From the NCBI RefSeq assembly GCF_006094275.1, contig NZ_CP034412.1, positions 868,001 through 932,000 of the forward strand: a stretch of DNA of 64,000 nt, given 5' to 3'. The notes beneath the pieces were generated by a model, which made no database searches, was not told the origin of the DNA, and saw only the letters and a program-made list of their open reading frames with translations. The translations under genes and the position numbers were made by a program. Below, in pieces: positions 34,509 through 42,540 of this stretch (within the stretch, counting starts at the first letter, position 1; every line of letters starts with the position of its first letter). The stretch is from Glutamicibacter creatinolyticus (GTDB taxonomy: Bacteria > Actinomycetota > Actinomycetes > Actinomycetales > Micrococcaceae).

Positions 34509-35021
34509 CTACGTGTCCGTGCGGTGCGGCCGGGCGCGCCACAGGATCAGCAGCCCAACCAGCAGCAGCACCATGGCCGACCCAATCCAGATCGCGTCGT
34601 AGGGCAGCAGATCCACGTCGTAGCGGATCTGATGGATTCGCAGGATCTTGTGGTCCACAATCCCGTCAAAGAGCTGGAAGAAGCCCACCCCGGCGATCAA
34701 CGCACCGCTCCAGCGTTTCCAATTCACTTCGCCCCGGCGCCGCACATCGGCCAGCAGGAACAACCCCCAGATGGTGATGAACCAGCCAAAGGCATGGAAG
34801 AACCCGTCGGCGGTCAACGCGACCTCGGTGGTGGACAGGTCATAGAAGTGATGCCACTGCAGCCCGAGGTGAAAGATGAACAGGTCGATCATCGAGGCGG
34901 CGATGCCGCAACCGAAGAGGAACCCGGAAAGGATGGTGCGCCGGGCGGGGTTGATGCCACCCCGGCCCTTCCCAGAGCGTGCCGGCGCACCCCGGCGGTC
35001 ATTTGCCTCAGCACTGGACAT
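34509..35021 (-). CDS. DUF2243 membrane protein
   Basis: 170 residues, ATG 35019-35021 with GGAGG seven bases upstream. A basic N-terminal tail precedes four membrane segments. Conserved segments are GFLFGCGIAASMIDLFIFHLGLQWHHFYDLS, FFQLFDGIVDHKILRIHQIR and YDAIWIGSAM, which show the His/Asp pattern of DUF2243. It is the first gene of a two-gene operon with the CtaG-like gene. The His residues facing the membrane interior suggest metal handling, an inference only. Confidence 0.87.
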   Translation of the reverse strand: MSSAEANDRRGAPARSGKGRGGINPARRTILSGFLFGCGIAASMIDLFIFHLGLQWHHFYDLSTTEVALTADGFFHAFGWFITIWGLFLLADVRRRGEVNWKRWSGALIAGVGFFQLFDGIVDHKILRIHQIRYDVDLLPYDAIWIGSAMVLLLVGLLILWRARPHRTDT

Positions 35022-35358
35022 CAGAAAACCTCCGCTTTGGTGTCAGACCATGCCATTGTGTCCCCCACGGGAACCTGCCCACCCTCGAATCTGCGTGCCG
35101 CCTGCCTAGAGCTGTCGCGCCGACTGGCAACCGATGGCGCACCCCTTTCCATTTCCCACCGCTGCTGTTACGTCCCGGCCGCAGCCACTTTGCTCCAGGA
35201 CGGCTCCGTGCACCGCGGCATCCAAGACCCTAAGAATCCTCGCGCCGGCAACCGGAAACCGCAATGGGGCCGCACTGTTTCCTCGGGGACCTTCAGGCAA
35301 CGTTCCGTACCCTCCTCGGAGGCGGGCAGGTCCTCAGCGGACATGGCATGAATGGACC
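35022..35358. promoter_or_regulatory. Divergent promoter region, DUF2243 / DUF421
   Basis: 337 bp between divergent starts. An open frame continues upstream of the DUF421 start, but its composition and lack of a ribosome-binding site argue against coding. No clear -10 pair or palindrome could be fixed. Confidence 0.35.
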
Positions 35359-35871
35359 ATGGACTGGAATTCACTTTTGGCCCCGACCCTGCCCTTGCTG
35401 GAGGTGGTGGTGCGCGGAACCATCATCTTCCTTGCCTTGCTCATCCTGATGCGTTTGGTCGGTCAGCGGGAATCCGGGGGCCTGGGCATCACCGACGTGC
35501 TCTTGGTGGTGCTGGTGGCCCAGGCGGCAGCCCCGGGACTGAACGGCGAGGGGGAGTCGATTGGGGACGGACTGATCCTGATCGTCACGATGCTGGTGTG
35601 GAGCGTCATTGTTGATGCGCTGGCTTATCGTTTCCCCTTCGTCGCTCGACTGCTCAAGGCCAAGCCGAAGCTGCTGATCAAGAACGGCAGGCTAAACCGG
35701 AAGGTCATGCTCCGAGAATTCATGACCCGGGCGGAAGTGGAATCACAACTGCGTCTGCACGGGATTGAAGAAGTTGGGCAGGTTGAACGGGCCTATGTGG
35801 AACCCAACGGGATGATCAGCATCGTCCGCCGTGACGGAGCGGAAAGCGAACCCTCCGACCCGCCCTTCTGA
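35359..35871 (+). CDS. DUF421 (YetF-type) membrane protein
   Basis: 170 residues from ATG 35359 (MDWNSLLAPTLP). Two or three membrane segments (about 10-30, 38-58 and 64-85) precede a C-terminal YetF domain with PKLLIKNGRLNRKVMLREFMTRAEVESQLRLHGI and VERAYVEPNGMISIV. Members sit in the cytoplasmic membrane with the C-terminal domain in the cytosol; the function is unknown. It converges on the DUF1622 gene with 57 bp between stops. Confidence 0.87.
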   Translation: MDWNSLLAPTLPLLEVVVRGTIIFLALLILMRLVGQRESGGLGITDVLLVVLVAQAAAPGLNGEGESIGDGLILIVTMLVWSVIVDALAYRFPFVARLLKAKPKLLIKNGRLNRKVMLREFMTRAEVESQLRLHGIEEVGQVERAYVEPNGMISIVRRDGAESEPSDPPF

Positions 35872-35928
35872 TCAAGACTCCTGCCGTCCACTGATCCCCG
35901 TCGCGGACTGGATGCGGCGCTTCACGCC

Positions 35929-36300
35929 TCAGGCGGCGTCCGGTTCGGCTTCTGCGCCTCCTGGCCGCTTCTGCCAGGGCCAACGCCCGGTAATCTCCAA
36001 TTCCAGCGACCAGCTGAGGAAGGTTCGGATCAGCACAATCGCGGCGAGCACCGCAACGCTTTCCATGGACGGGGTGACCGCCACGGTGCGAATGATGTCG
36101 GCCGCCACCAGCAGTTCAAGGCCCAGCAGGATGGAGCGCCCCAGAAACTGGCGGAACTTTCGGTAGACCTCGCCCTCGCGGCGTAGCAACCGGGTGGCGG
36201 CGAAGAGCGCGGCCAGCAGCGTGCCGATAATAACGGCGGCAACGCCGACGGCATCCACGGCCCGCCCCGCGGAATCGATGAAGTGTTGAAAGCTGTCCAT
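35929..36300 (-). CDS. DUF1622 membrane protein
   Basis: 123 residues from ATG 36298-36300, with AGGAGG in front. Three hydrophobic segments occur (about 15-37, 48-72 and 78-100). The central REGEVYRKFRQFLGRSILLGLELLVAADIIRTV is the DUF1622 signature. Function unknown; the short length matches the family. It follows the pattern of this block: small membrane proteins of unknown role, each with its own promoter. Confidence 0.87.
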   Translation of the reverse strand: MDSFQHFIDSAGRAVDAVGVAAVIIGTLLAALFAATRLLRREGEVYRKFRQFLGRSILLGLELLVAADIIRTVAVTPSMESVAVLAAIVLIRTFLSWSLELEITGRWPWQKRPGGAEAEPDAA

Positions 36301-36601
36301 GTTTTCCTCCTGGTGTCGGATCGGTTCTTGTCCCTTACCGTAGGACTCCGGCAATGCCGGCGAAATGGGTTCAAAGGTTCTCCGAAGTTGGGAGCAGAGT
36401 GGTCCCCAGGGGCAGGAGCACGGAACGCTCAGTCCCCTGGCAATCCACCCGCAAGCCGGCGCGGGGCGGAAACCAGAACGCTGGCCGTGTCCAGCGTCAC
36501 AGCCCTCAAACGGAATGCAGTACGGAAGGGTACTGTTTAGGTAGTTGAAGCGTCATCAGTATGACGCGGTGTTCTAGCTTCACTATCTAAGGAGACGCCC
36601 T
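36301..36601. promoter_or_regulatory. Promoter region of the flavin reductase gene
   Basis: 301 bp between divergent genes. It holds a perfect palindrome at 36550-36567 (listed separately) and the ribosome-binding site AAGGAG at 36589-36594. TACTGT around 36532 is a weak -10 candidate. Confidence 0.4.
36550..36567. promoter_or_regulatory. Perfect palindrome before the flavin reductase gene
   Basis: GCGTCAT-CAGT-ATGACGC, 7-bp arms around 4 bases, centred 43 bp upstream of the start codon. Either a repressor operator (MarR/TetR/HxlR size) or a leader hairpin. Confidence 0.55.
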
Positions 36602-37156
36602 ATGGCGACCAAGGTCCTGACCCTTGTCGGTTCCCTGCGCAATGGATCCACCAACCGCCAGCTGGCCGAGGCCACTGTCGAAAACGCCCCGGAAGGCGTG
36701 GAAGTCAGCGTGTATTCCGGCCTGGAGAACCTGCCGTTCTACAACGAGGACAAGGACGTCGAGGGCCAGGTTCCCGCCGCCGCCGCGGCCCTGCGTGCCG
36801 CAGTGGCCGAGGCCGACGCCCTGCTGGTGGTTTCCCCGGAGTACAACGGAACCATGCCGGCCGTGCTGAAGAACGCCATTGACTGGCTCTCACGCCCCTT
36901 CGGCGCCTCGGCGGCCACCGGCCTGCCGACCGCAGTCATCGGCACCGCCTTCGGGCAGTACGGTGGCGTGTGGGCCCAGGATGAGGCCCGCAAGGCCCTG
37001 GGAATCGCCGGCGCCAAGGTGATCGAGGACATCAAGATCGCCATCCCGAACTCCGTCGTCCGCTTCGCCGAGACCCACCCGAAGGACGACGCCGAGGTGG
37101 CCGAGCAGGTCTCGGGCATGCTCAGCGACATCCGCCGCATCGCCGAAGCCAACTAG
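36602..37156 (+). CDS. NADPH-dependent FMN reductase
   Basis: 184 residues, ATG 36602. It has a flavodoxin-like fold with LTLVGSLRNGSTNRQLAEA at the FMN phosphate-binding start and LLVVSPEYNGTMPAVLKNAIDWLSRP, the signature of NADPH-dependent FMN/quinone reductases (ChrR/AzoR relatives). It should reduce quinones, azo compounds or chromate with NADPH in the cytosol, protecting against oxidative stress. It is monocistronic with a palindrome in its promoter region. Confidence 0.93.
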   Translation: MATKVLTLVGSLRNGSTNRQLAEATVENAPEGVEVSVYSGLENLPFYNEDKDVEGQVPAAAAALRAAVAEADALLVVSPEYNGTMPAVLKNAIDWLSRPFGASAATGLPTAVIGTAFGQYGGVWAQDEARKALGIAGAKVIEDIKIAIPNSVVRFAETHPKDDAEVAEQVSGMLSDIRRIAEAN

Positions 37157-37396
37157 TTTCCCTCCAGGCCGTTTCCCGGCCCGCGGGCCCGACCTACCCT
37201 TTCGGGCCCACCCCCTGCGTCCCCCGCCAATACGTTGAAGGCGGGGGACGCGTTCGTACCCGGGCGGCTATCCCGGGCCCCGGGCCGATGCGTGCACCGG
37301 TGCCCGGGTGGTTTAGCTCGCATCCGTACCCCTTCGGGCGCAGACAGTGACATACTTGGACTTGAGAACTACCTACAGATCCTTCGGAGGCCTCCA

Positions 37397-38563
37397 TTGA
37401 CTTCGGTCAAACTCGGCATGCCGGCTGCACCCCCGCCGGTCATCGCCCCCCGTCGCAAGACCCGTCAGTTTAAAGTCGGCAGCGTGGGCATCGGGTCGGA
37501 CTCGCCAATCAGCGTCCAGACGATGACCACCACCAAGACGCATGACATCAATGCGACCCTGCAGCAGATCGCGGAGCTCACGGCTGCCGGCTGCGACATT
37601 GTCCGGGTGGCCTGCCCCACCGACAAGGACGCCGAGGCGCTGAAGATCATCGCGATGAAGTCGCAGATCCCGGTCATCGCGGACATCCACTTCCAGCCCA
37701 AGTACGTTTTTGCCGCCATCGAGGCCGGCTGCGGTGCGGTGCGCGTGAACCCGGGCAACATCCGCAAGTTCGATGACCAGGTCAAGGAAATCGCCCAGGC
37801 CGCCAAGGACCACGGCACCTCGATCCGCATCGGCGTCAACGGCGGATCCCTGCACCCCAAGCTGCTGAAGAAGTACGGCAAGGCAACCCCGGAGGCGCTG
37901 GTTGAGTCGGCGATCTGGGAAGCCTCCCTGTTTGAGGAACACGGTTTCCACGACTTCAAGATCTCGGTCAAGCACAGCGACCCGGTGATCATGGTGCGCG
38001 CCTACCAGCTGCTGGCGGAATCCGGGGACTGGCCGCTGCACCTGGGCGTCACCGAGGCCGGCCCGGCATTCCAGGGCACCATCAAGTCCGCGACCGCCTT
38101 CGGCGCCCTGCTCTCGCAGGGGATCGGCGACACCATCCGCGTCTCGCTCTCCGCCCCGCCGGTGGAAGAGGTCAAGGTTGGCAACCAGATCCTGGAATCG
38201 CTGAACCTGCGCCCGCGCAAGCTGGACATCGTCTCCTGCCCGTCCTGCGGACGCGCCCAGGTGGATGTCTACGCGCTGGCCGACAAGGTCACCGCCGGGC
38301 TGGAAGGCATGGAGGCGCCGCTGCGCGTGGCCGTCATGGGCTGCGTCGTCAACGGGCCGGGCGAGGCCCGCGACGCCGACCTCGGGGTGGCCTCCGGCAA
38401 CGGCAAGGGCCAGATCTTCGTCAAGGGCGAGGTCATCAAGACCGTGCCCGAGGATGAGATCGTGGAGACCCTGATCGAAGAGGCGCAGCGAATTGCCAGT
38501 GAGATGGGCGTGAACGATGGCGAAAATCCTGCCGCGGGTTCTCCCGTGGTTACCGTCAGCTAA
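37397..38563 (+). CDS. ispG: 4-hydroxy-3-methylbut-2-enyl diphosphate synthase
   Basis: 388 residues with a TTG start at 37397, fixed by GGAGG at 37386-37390 six bases upstream. The N-terminus [21 protein letters not shown] is typical of actinobacterial IspG. The [4Fe-4S] ligands are in [11 protein letters not shown] and [19 protein letters not shown]. It converts the cyclodiphosphate of the MEP pathway to HMBPP, needing reduced ferredoxin or flavodoxin. The end overlaps the next gene by 47 bp if that gene starts at its first ATG. Confidence 0.95.
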   Translation: MTSVKLGMPAAPPPVIAPRRKTRQFKVGSVGIGSDSPISVQTMTTTKTHDINATLQQIAELTAAGCDIVRVACPTDKDAEALKIIAMKSQIPVIADIHFQPKYVFAAIEAGCGAVRVNPGNIRKFDDQVKEIAQAAKDHGTSIRIGVNGGSLHPKLLKKYGKATPEALVESAIWEASLFEEHGFHDFKISVKHSDPVIMVRAYQLLAESGDWPLHLGVTEAGPAFQGTIKSATAFGALLSQGIGDTIRVSLSAPPVEEVKVGNQILESLNLRPRKLDIVSCPSCGRAQVDVYALADKVTAGLEGMEAPLRVAVMGCVVNGPGEARDADLGVASGNGKGQIFVKGEVIKTVPEDEIVETLIEEAQRIASEMGVNDGENPAAGSPVVTVS

Positions 38564-39404
38564 GGACGAAGCCGACCAGGTAACGCGCGTGCTGGGCCGG
38601 AGCGATACCCCGGCCCTGCTCGCGATGCTGGATGAAGATCCGGTCACCAACATTTTCCTGCGGGCGCAGCTGGACCAACACCGTTCGGCTGCGCCTGACA
38701 GCTTCGCCCAGATCTTCGCGCCCAAAAATCCCGGGGAACTGAGCAATGCGTGCTGGGTGGGCGCCAATATCGTGCCCACCGCCATGCACTACACCTACGC
38801 CCAGGCCTATGCGCGTCGGGCCTTGGCCACCCGGCAGCGTTTCGCCTCGGTCTTCGGCCCGCGCGAGGCGGTAATGGCCATGGAGCCGGTGCTGTCCACC
38901 GGACCTCAGCGCATTTTTGACGTGCGCGCCAACCAGCCGCTGATGACTATCGAAGACCTTTCCCCGGTTCCGCCGGCCACCACGCTGCGCACCGCCACCC
39001 TGCAGGACTTCGATTTGGTGCTGCCCGCCAGTGCGGCAATGTTCGAAGAGGAATTGGGCTACTCGCCGCTGGAAAGCGGGGGAGGGTACTACCGCAGCCG
39101 GGTGCGCAACATGTTGCGCCAAGGCCACACCTTCTTCGATGTGGACCAGTACGGAGAGGTGATCTTCAAGGCGGACCTGGGCACCGTGACCGCCAAGGCC
39201 ACCCAGATCCAGGGCGTGTGGATCAACCCCCGCTACCGCGGGCAAGGGCTGGCCGCCGGATACATGTCTGCCGTGGTCAACCACGCGCTGAGCTTCGCGC
39301 CGGTCGCGAGCCTATATGTCAATGACTACAACACCGCGGCGATCCGCAGCTACGAGCGCGTGGGTTTCCGCCAAATTGGCACGTTCGCGACCATTCTGTT
39401 CTAA
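38517..39404 (+). CDS. DUF4081-type GNAT N-acetyltransferase
   Basis: 295 residues from ATG 38517, which overlaps ispG by 47 bp. GTG 38589, outside ispG, is an alternative that would keep the conserved part ([25 protein letters not shown]). The N-terminal DUF4081 region is followed by a GNAT domain with [22 protein letters not shown] as the acetyl-CoA loop and [19 protein letters not shown] at the end. This protein family regularly follows ispG in Actinobacteria. Its substrate is unknown. Confidence 0.88.
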   Translation: MAKILPRVLPWLPSAKDEADQVTRVLGRSDTPALLAMLDEDPVTNIFLRAQLDQHRSAAPDSFAQIFAPKNPGELSNACWVGANIVPTAMHYTYAQAYARRALATRQRFASVFGPREAVMAMEPVLSTGPQRIFDVRANQPLMTIEDLSPVPPATTLRTATLQDFDLVLPASAAMFEEELGYSPLESGGGYYRSRVRNMLRQGHTFFDVDQYGEVIFKADLGTVTAKATQIQGVWINPRYRGQGLAAGYMSAVVNHALSFAPVASLYVNDYNTAAIRSYERVGFRQIGTFATILF

Positions 39405-39477
39405 CCTTTATTGAGGCGAATTGGCGCGCCCAAGGATATTTTCAGGAGCCGTGAATCATGAGGCGAAAGGCTGGGCA

Positions 39478-40179
39478 ATGAAACTGCGCAGGGGACGTCG
39501 CTTCACGGTGCTATCCCTGATGGTGGCATTAACCGCGACAATGGCCGGCTGCAGCGCGGAGCCGACCGACGCCGCCGAAGGCGGTTCCCAGGCGGCGGCC
39601 ATTGAACGTTCCGCGAGCCAGATGCACGATGCACTGAACGAATTTTCCCAGGGGGCCAATGACGCTCACCTCATCGACGACGAAGAGCTGCGCCGCACCA
39701 TTCCTGCCGCCCAGAGCTGGCTAAAGGACATCAAGGTCAACCCCGCTGAATGCGGCCCGATCATGGACATCCCCCTGGCTGAGCAGCTGGCCGGCGCCAC
39801 CATGGCACTGCTGGAAACCGATGAGGGCACCGTGGCCGCTGCTGCCTTCAAGGACACCCAGAGGCTAAAGGACCAGCTGGCCAAGGACGATGAATTGTCC
39901 AGCAAATGCACCCGATACACGGTGCTGCGCGGGGACAAGCACGTGGCCTATCACCTGGCCAAGCAGCCGGTGTCCTCCGGTGCCGAGTATTCCCGCGCCC
40001 ACCTGCTCACCAGCAGCGATGGCTCGGCGGCCATGCAGCAGATGGTGGTGCGCGCGGCCCACGGCAACCTGATGGTCACCATCAGCCAGCCACTGGATAG
40101 GAAAAACCAGGCGCAGCAGCTGGAACAGGCGACCGAAGATGCCGATCGGGTGCTGGAGCTGGTGCGCAACCAGCAGTAG
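39478..40179 (+). CDS. Lipoprotein of unknown function, paralog 1
   Basis: 233 residues from ATG 39478, AAAGG at 39466-39470. The signal peptide ends in lipobox MAGC with C25. The mature part has a helical linker and a globular domain with two conserved cysteines: one in KVNPAECGPIM and one ~65 residues later in SSKCTRYTV. They probably form a disulfide outside the cell. The same layout recurs in the two following genes. The pattern distantly recalls mycobacterial PknH-like sensor domains, but I am not sure. Confidence 0.82.
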   Translation: MKLRRGRRFTVLSLMVALTATMAGCSAEPTDAAEGGSQAAAIERSASQMHDALNEFSQGANDAHLIDDEELRRTIPAAQSWLKDIKVNPAECGPIMDIPLAEQLAGATMALLETDEGTVAAAAFKDTQRLKDQLAKDDELSSKCTRYTVLRGDKHVAYHLAKQPVSSGAEYSRAHLLTSSDGSAAMQQMVVRAAHGNLMVTISQPLDRKNQAQQLEQATEDADRVLELVRNQQ

Positions 40180-40359
40180 CCGAGAACCGCAGACCCGCAG
40201 CGGGCAGGGCGTGGTGGCGTGCCGCTTCAATTCAAATGCATGGAATGAATCGATCCGAGCGGCAGAAAAATCTCGAAAAAGTTCGCGTCACGAGTTTTAT
40301 TTCCAATCATTATTCTAATAGACTGCTCGGGAACGATCATCTAACTTGAGGGAGTAGCC
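40180..40359 (+). promoter_or_regulatory. AT-rich promoter of lipoprotein 2
   Basis: 180 bp, strongly A+T-rich around 40261-40325. TCTAAT at 40314-40319 is the best -10 candidate. GAGGGAG near 40349 is the ribosome-binding site. Confidence 0.4.
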
Positions 40360-41100
40360 ATGAAGAAGCGTTCGCTGATGATTCTGCCGCTGGCAGCCGC
40401 ATTTGCCCTGTCCGGTTGTGGAGGATCCGACAACAGCGGATCGAACGATTCCGCGCCCGCCGACCCAGGCCAGGCCCAGAGTCAGCCGGCCAACGAGGCC
40501 CCAACCCTGGACGGCGCGCAGGTCAAGACCGTGGCCGAATCGATGGTGGAGGGCGAGGAGAAGGCACAGGTGCTCGACGGGGACACCATCGCCGCGAACA
40601 TGCCCCAGGCCAAGAAGATGATCGATGAAATGAAGATCGAGCCGGCCAAGTGCGCCGAGGTGATCGCCGAGCAGAGTTCCTGGGACGTAGAAGGCATCAA
40701 CATGGCGGTCGCCACCGTTGTGGACGGCACCAACGCCAAGAGCTACTCCGTAGCCTCCTATGAAGATGACGCCAAGCTGGAGGCCGCCCGCAAGGGCGCC
40801 GAGTCCAAGGACCTGAACGGCTGCGACAGCTTCTCCATGGAGGCCCAGGGCCAGAAGCTGACGGCTTCGGCAGAAATCCTTGACGGCACCTCGGACGCAG
40901 AGCTGACCGTGGTGACCAAGACCAATGTCGCCATGGACGGAGTGGACGTGCCGATGAACAGCATCAGCGTCCAGGCCCTGGATGGGCGCACCGCCATCTC
41001 GGCCAGCGCCTCGGGCGACGTGAAGGACAGCCAGGACCTGATCGACTCCCTGATCAAGGACGTCAACAAGGGATTGGCGGAGGCCAAGAACGTCAAGTAA
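40360..41100 (+). CDS. Lipoprotein of unknown function, paralog 2
   Basis: 246 residues, ATG 40360. The lipobox is LSGC with C20; the signal peptide (MKKRSLMILPLAAAFALSGC) is nearly the same as in paralog 3. An acidic linker is followed by the two-cysteine domain: MKIEPAKCAEVIAEQSS and, about 60 residues on, LNGCDSFSM. The C-terminal strand/helix (DSLIKDVNKGLAEAKN) matches the end of paralog 3. It is anchored on the outer face of the membrane. The role is unknown; the DGTSDAELTVV strands suggest a ligand- or sensor-type domain. Confidence 0.85.
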   Translation: MKKRSLMILPLAAAFALSGCGGSDNSGSNDSAPADPGQAQSQPANEAPTLDGAQVKTVAESMVEGEEKAQVLDGDTIAANMPQAKKMIDEMKIEPAKCAEVIAEQSSWDVEGINMAVATVVDGTNAKSYSVASYEDDAKLEAARKGAESKDLNGCDSFSMEAQGQKLTASAEILDGTSDAELTVVTKTNVAMDGVDVPMNSISVQALDGRTAISASASGDVKDSQDLIDSLIKDVNKGLAEAKNVK

Positions 41101-41108
41101 CCTAGTGC

Positions 41109-41147
41109 AGCCGGATTTCGAGTCGTTCAACGACAAGGAATCCGGCT
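41109..41147 (+). promoter_or_regulatory. Intergenic hairpin between lipoproteins 2 and 3
   Basis: AGCCGGATT (41109-41117) pairs with AATCCGGCT (41139-41147), and GTCGT/ACGAC forms an inner stem. No T-tract follows, so it is likely an attenuator or mRNA-end structure rather than a full terminator. Confidence 0.5.
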
Positions 41148-41219
41148 GACCACCCGGCTTCACGCTGTTCGCGGCGTGCCCGGCCCGGGCAGGAAAATCA
41201 ACCACCCAAGGAGTTCGCA

Positions 41220-41978
41220 GTGCAGAAGCGCTCAATGATGATCCTGCCCCTGGCCACAGCGTTCGTGCTGGCAGGCTGCAGCGGTACCGTGGAATACGGC
41301 AGCGGTGTCGCGCCCACGGCCAGCACAACCCAGTCCCCGGCGCCCGTCTCATCGGAAAATTCGATTCTGAGCGATGAGCAGGCCATGAAGGTCGTTGAAC
41401 AGTTGCTCGGGGACGCCGAAGGCGCCCACATCCTGACCACCGAGGAACTTAGGGCCCAGTCCCAGGCCATGAAGCAGCAGTTCGACGGGGTGCAGATTGA
41501 GCCGGCCAAGTGCCGTCAGGTCCTGACCGGCTCCTCGCTTAGCGACCTGGGTGCCTCCACCCAAGTCGTTGGCACCTCCCAAACCGCTTCCTCCAGCCGC
41601 ACCTATCAAGTGATCTCACTGGATGACACCAAGCTGGACACCGTGCGGCAGCTGCTGCAACCCGACAGCTTCGACGGGTGTGAACAGGTCACCGAACACG
41701 TCAAGGGGCAGGACATCGAACGGCAGATCAAAACGCTGCAGACCAACCTCGCTGCCGACCAGGCATCCGCCTTCCAGCTCACCACCACCGGTCCGCAGGG
41801 CAGCAACACCACCGCCGTTGCGGTATCCGTCCAGGGGCTGCACGGCAACGAGTACGTTTCGGTCACCGATGTCGTCATGAGCACCCATGGTGGTGAGGAA
41901 GTCGACGTTCAACAGGTGCTTTCCTCACTGACCAAGAACGCCAACAAGGCTTTCGCGGCGCTTGAGTCCATGCGCTAG
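41220..41978 (+). CDS. Lipoprotein of unknown function, paralog 3
   Basis: 252 residues with GTG start 41220; AAGGAG at 41208-41213 decides it. The lipobox is LAGC with C20. The cysteine pair again occurs as VQIEPAKCRQVL and FDGCEQVTE. The C-terminal region (VQGLHGNEYVSVTDVV) aligns with VQALDGRTAISASAS of paralog 2. It is exported and lipid-anchored. A small gene of unknown function starts 8 bp downstream and is probably in the same operon. Confidence 0.85.
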   Translation: MQKRSMMILPLATAFVLAGCSGTVEYGSGVAPTASTTQSPAPVSSENSILSDEQAMKVVEQLLGDAEGAHILTTEELRAQSQAMKQQFDGVQIEPAKCRQVLTGSSLSDLGASTQVVGTSQTASSSRTYQVISLDDTKLDTVRQLLQPDSFDGCEQVTEHVKGQDIERQIKTLQTNLAADQASAFQLTTTGPQGSNTTAVAVSVQGLHGNEYVSVTDVVMSTHGGEEVDVQQVLSSLTKNANKAFAALESMR

Positions 41979-41986
41979 GACCCGCG

Positions 41987-42307
41987 GTGGCTCCGGCGCA
42001 CATCCAAGTCAAGACCCACTGGCTCAACGGGTGGTTCATCGGTCTCTTCGCCCGTCCGTTCGTGGTGGTTGACCATATGGAATACGAGACAGCCTGGGGC
42101 AGTTCGCTGCGCGTTACCATCCCGTCCGGTACGGTCTGCATCGGCGCCGGGATTCGGTACACCCGTCCGGGCCAACTGCTTGGCCGTGTGCCGCAACAAC
42201 GGACCGTAACCCCCACGCACCAGGAATCGGCACAGCTGCAGATCATCTTTCGCAACGGATCCTGGAACCATTCCCCCTTCGCCGTTGCCCGGTGGCAGCA
42301 GCGCTAG
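41987..42307 (+). CDS. Small conserved hypothetical protein
   Basis: 106 residues with GTG 41987, AGGA at 41978-41981, only 8 bp after lipoprotein 3. Codon use is normal for this genome. The sequence looks beta-rich, with many aromatic residues: THWLNGWFIGLFARPFVVVDHMEYETAWGSS, VTIPSGTVCIGAGIRYTRPGQLLG, and a final FRNGSWNHSPFAVARW. No membrane segment of sufficient length and no signal peptide are evident. I do not recognise a named family. Confidence 0.6.
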   Translation: MAPAHIQVKTHWLNGWFIGLFARPFVVVDHMEYETAWGSSLRVTIPSGTVCIGAGIRYTRPGQLLGRVPQQRTVTPTHQESAQLQIIFRNGSWNHSPFAVARWQQR

Positions 42308-42540
42308 GGAAAGAACCCCGGAAGCAATGCGCCAAGCCGTTTCGCAGCTCGGAACAGCGGCCGAAAGCGCGGTACCGGGCCCGTCATGCCCAACAAGGCA
42401 ATGTGTTTGGGGCCGGTGTGACCGGCTAAGATTGTTGGTGGCCGTCAAATCGGCCAAACCCACAAGATTTGCATTGCTAAGTTCATGGCCCACCGGTCAC
42501 TCCGGTCGAGGTGTGCAACTTACGGAAAAGGATACGACGC

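Noticed and set aside
42308-42540. tRNA or T-box leader upstream of proS
   Set aside because: No cloverleaf or T-box core could be folded; only a promoter-like TAAGAT at 42427-42432 is seen.
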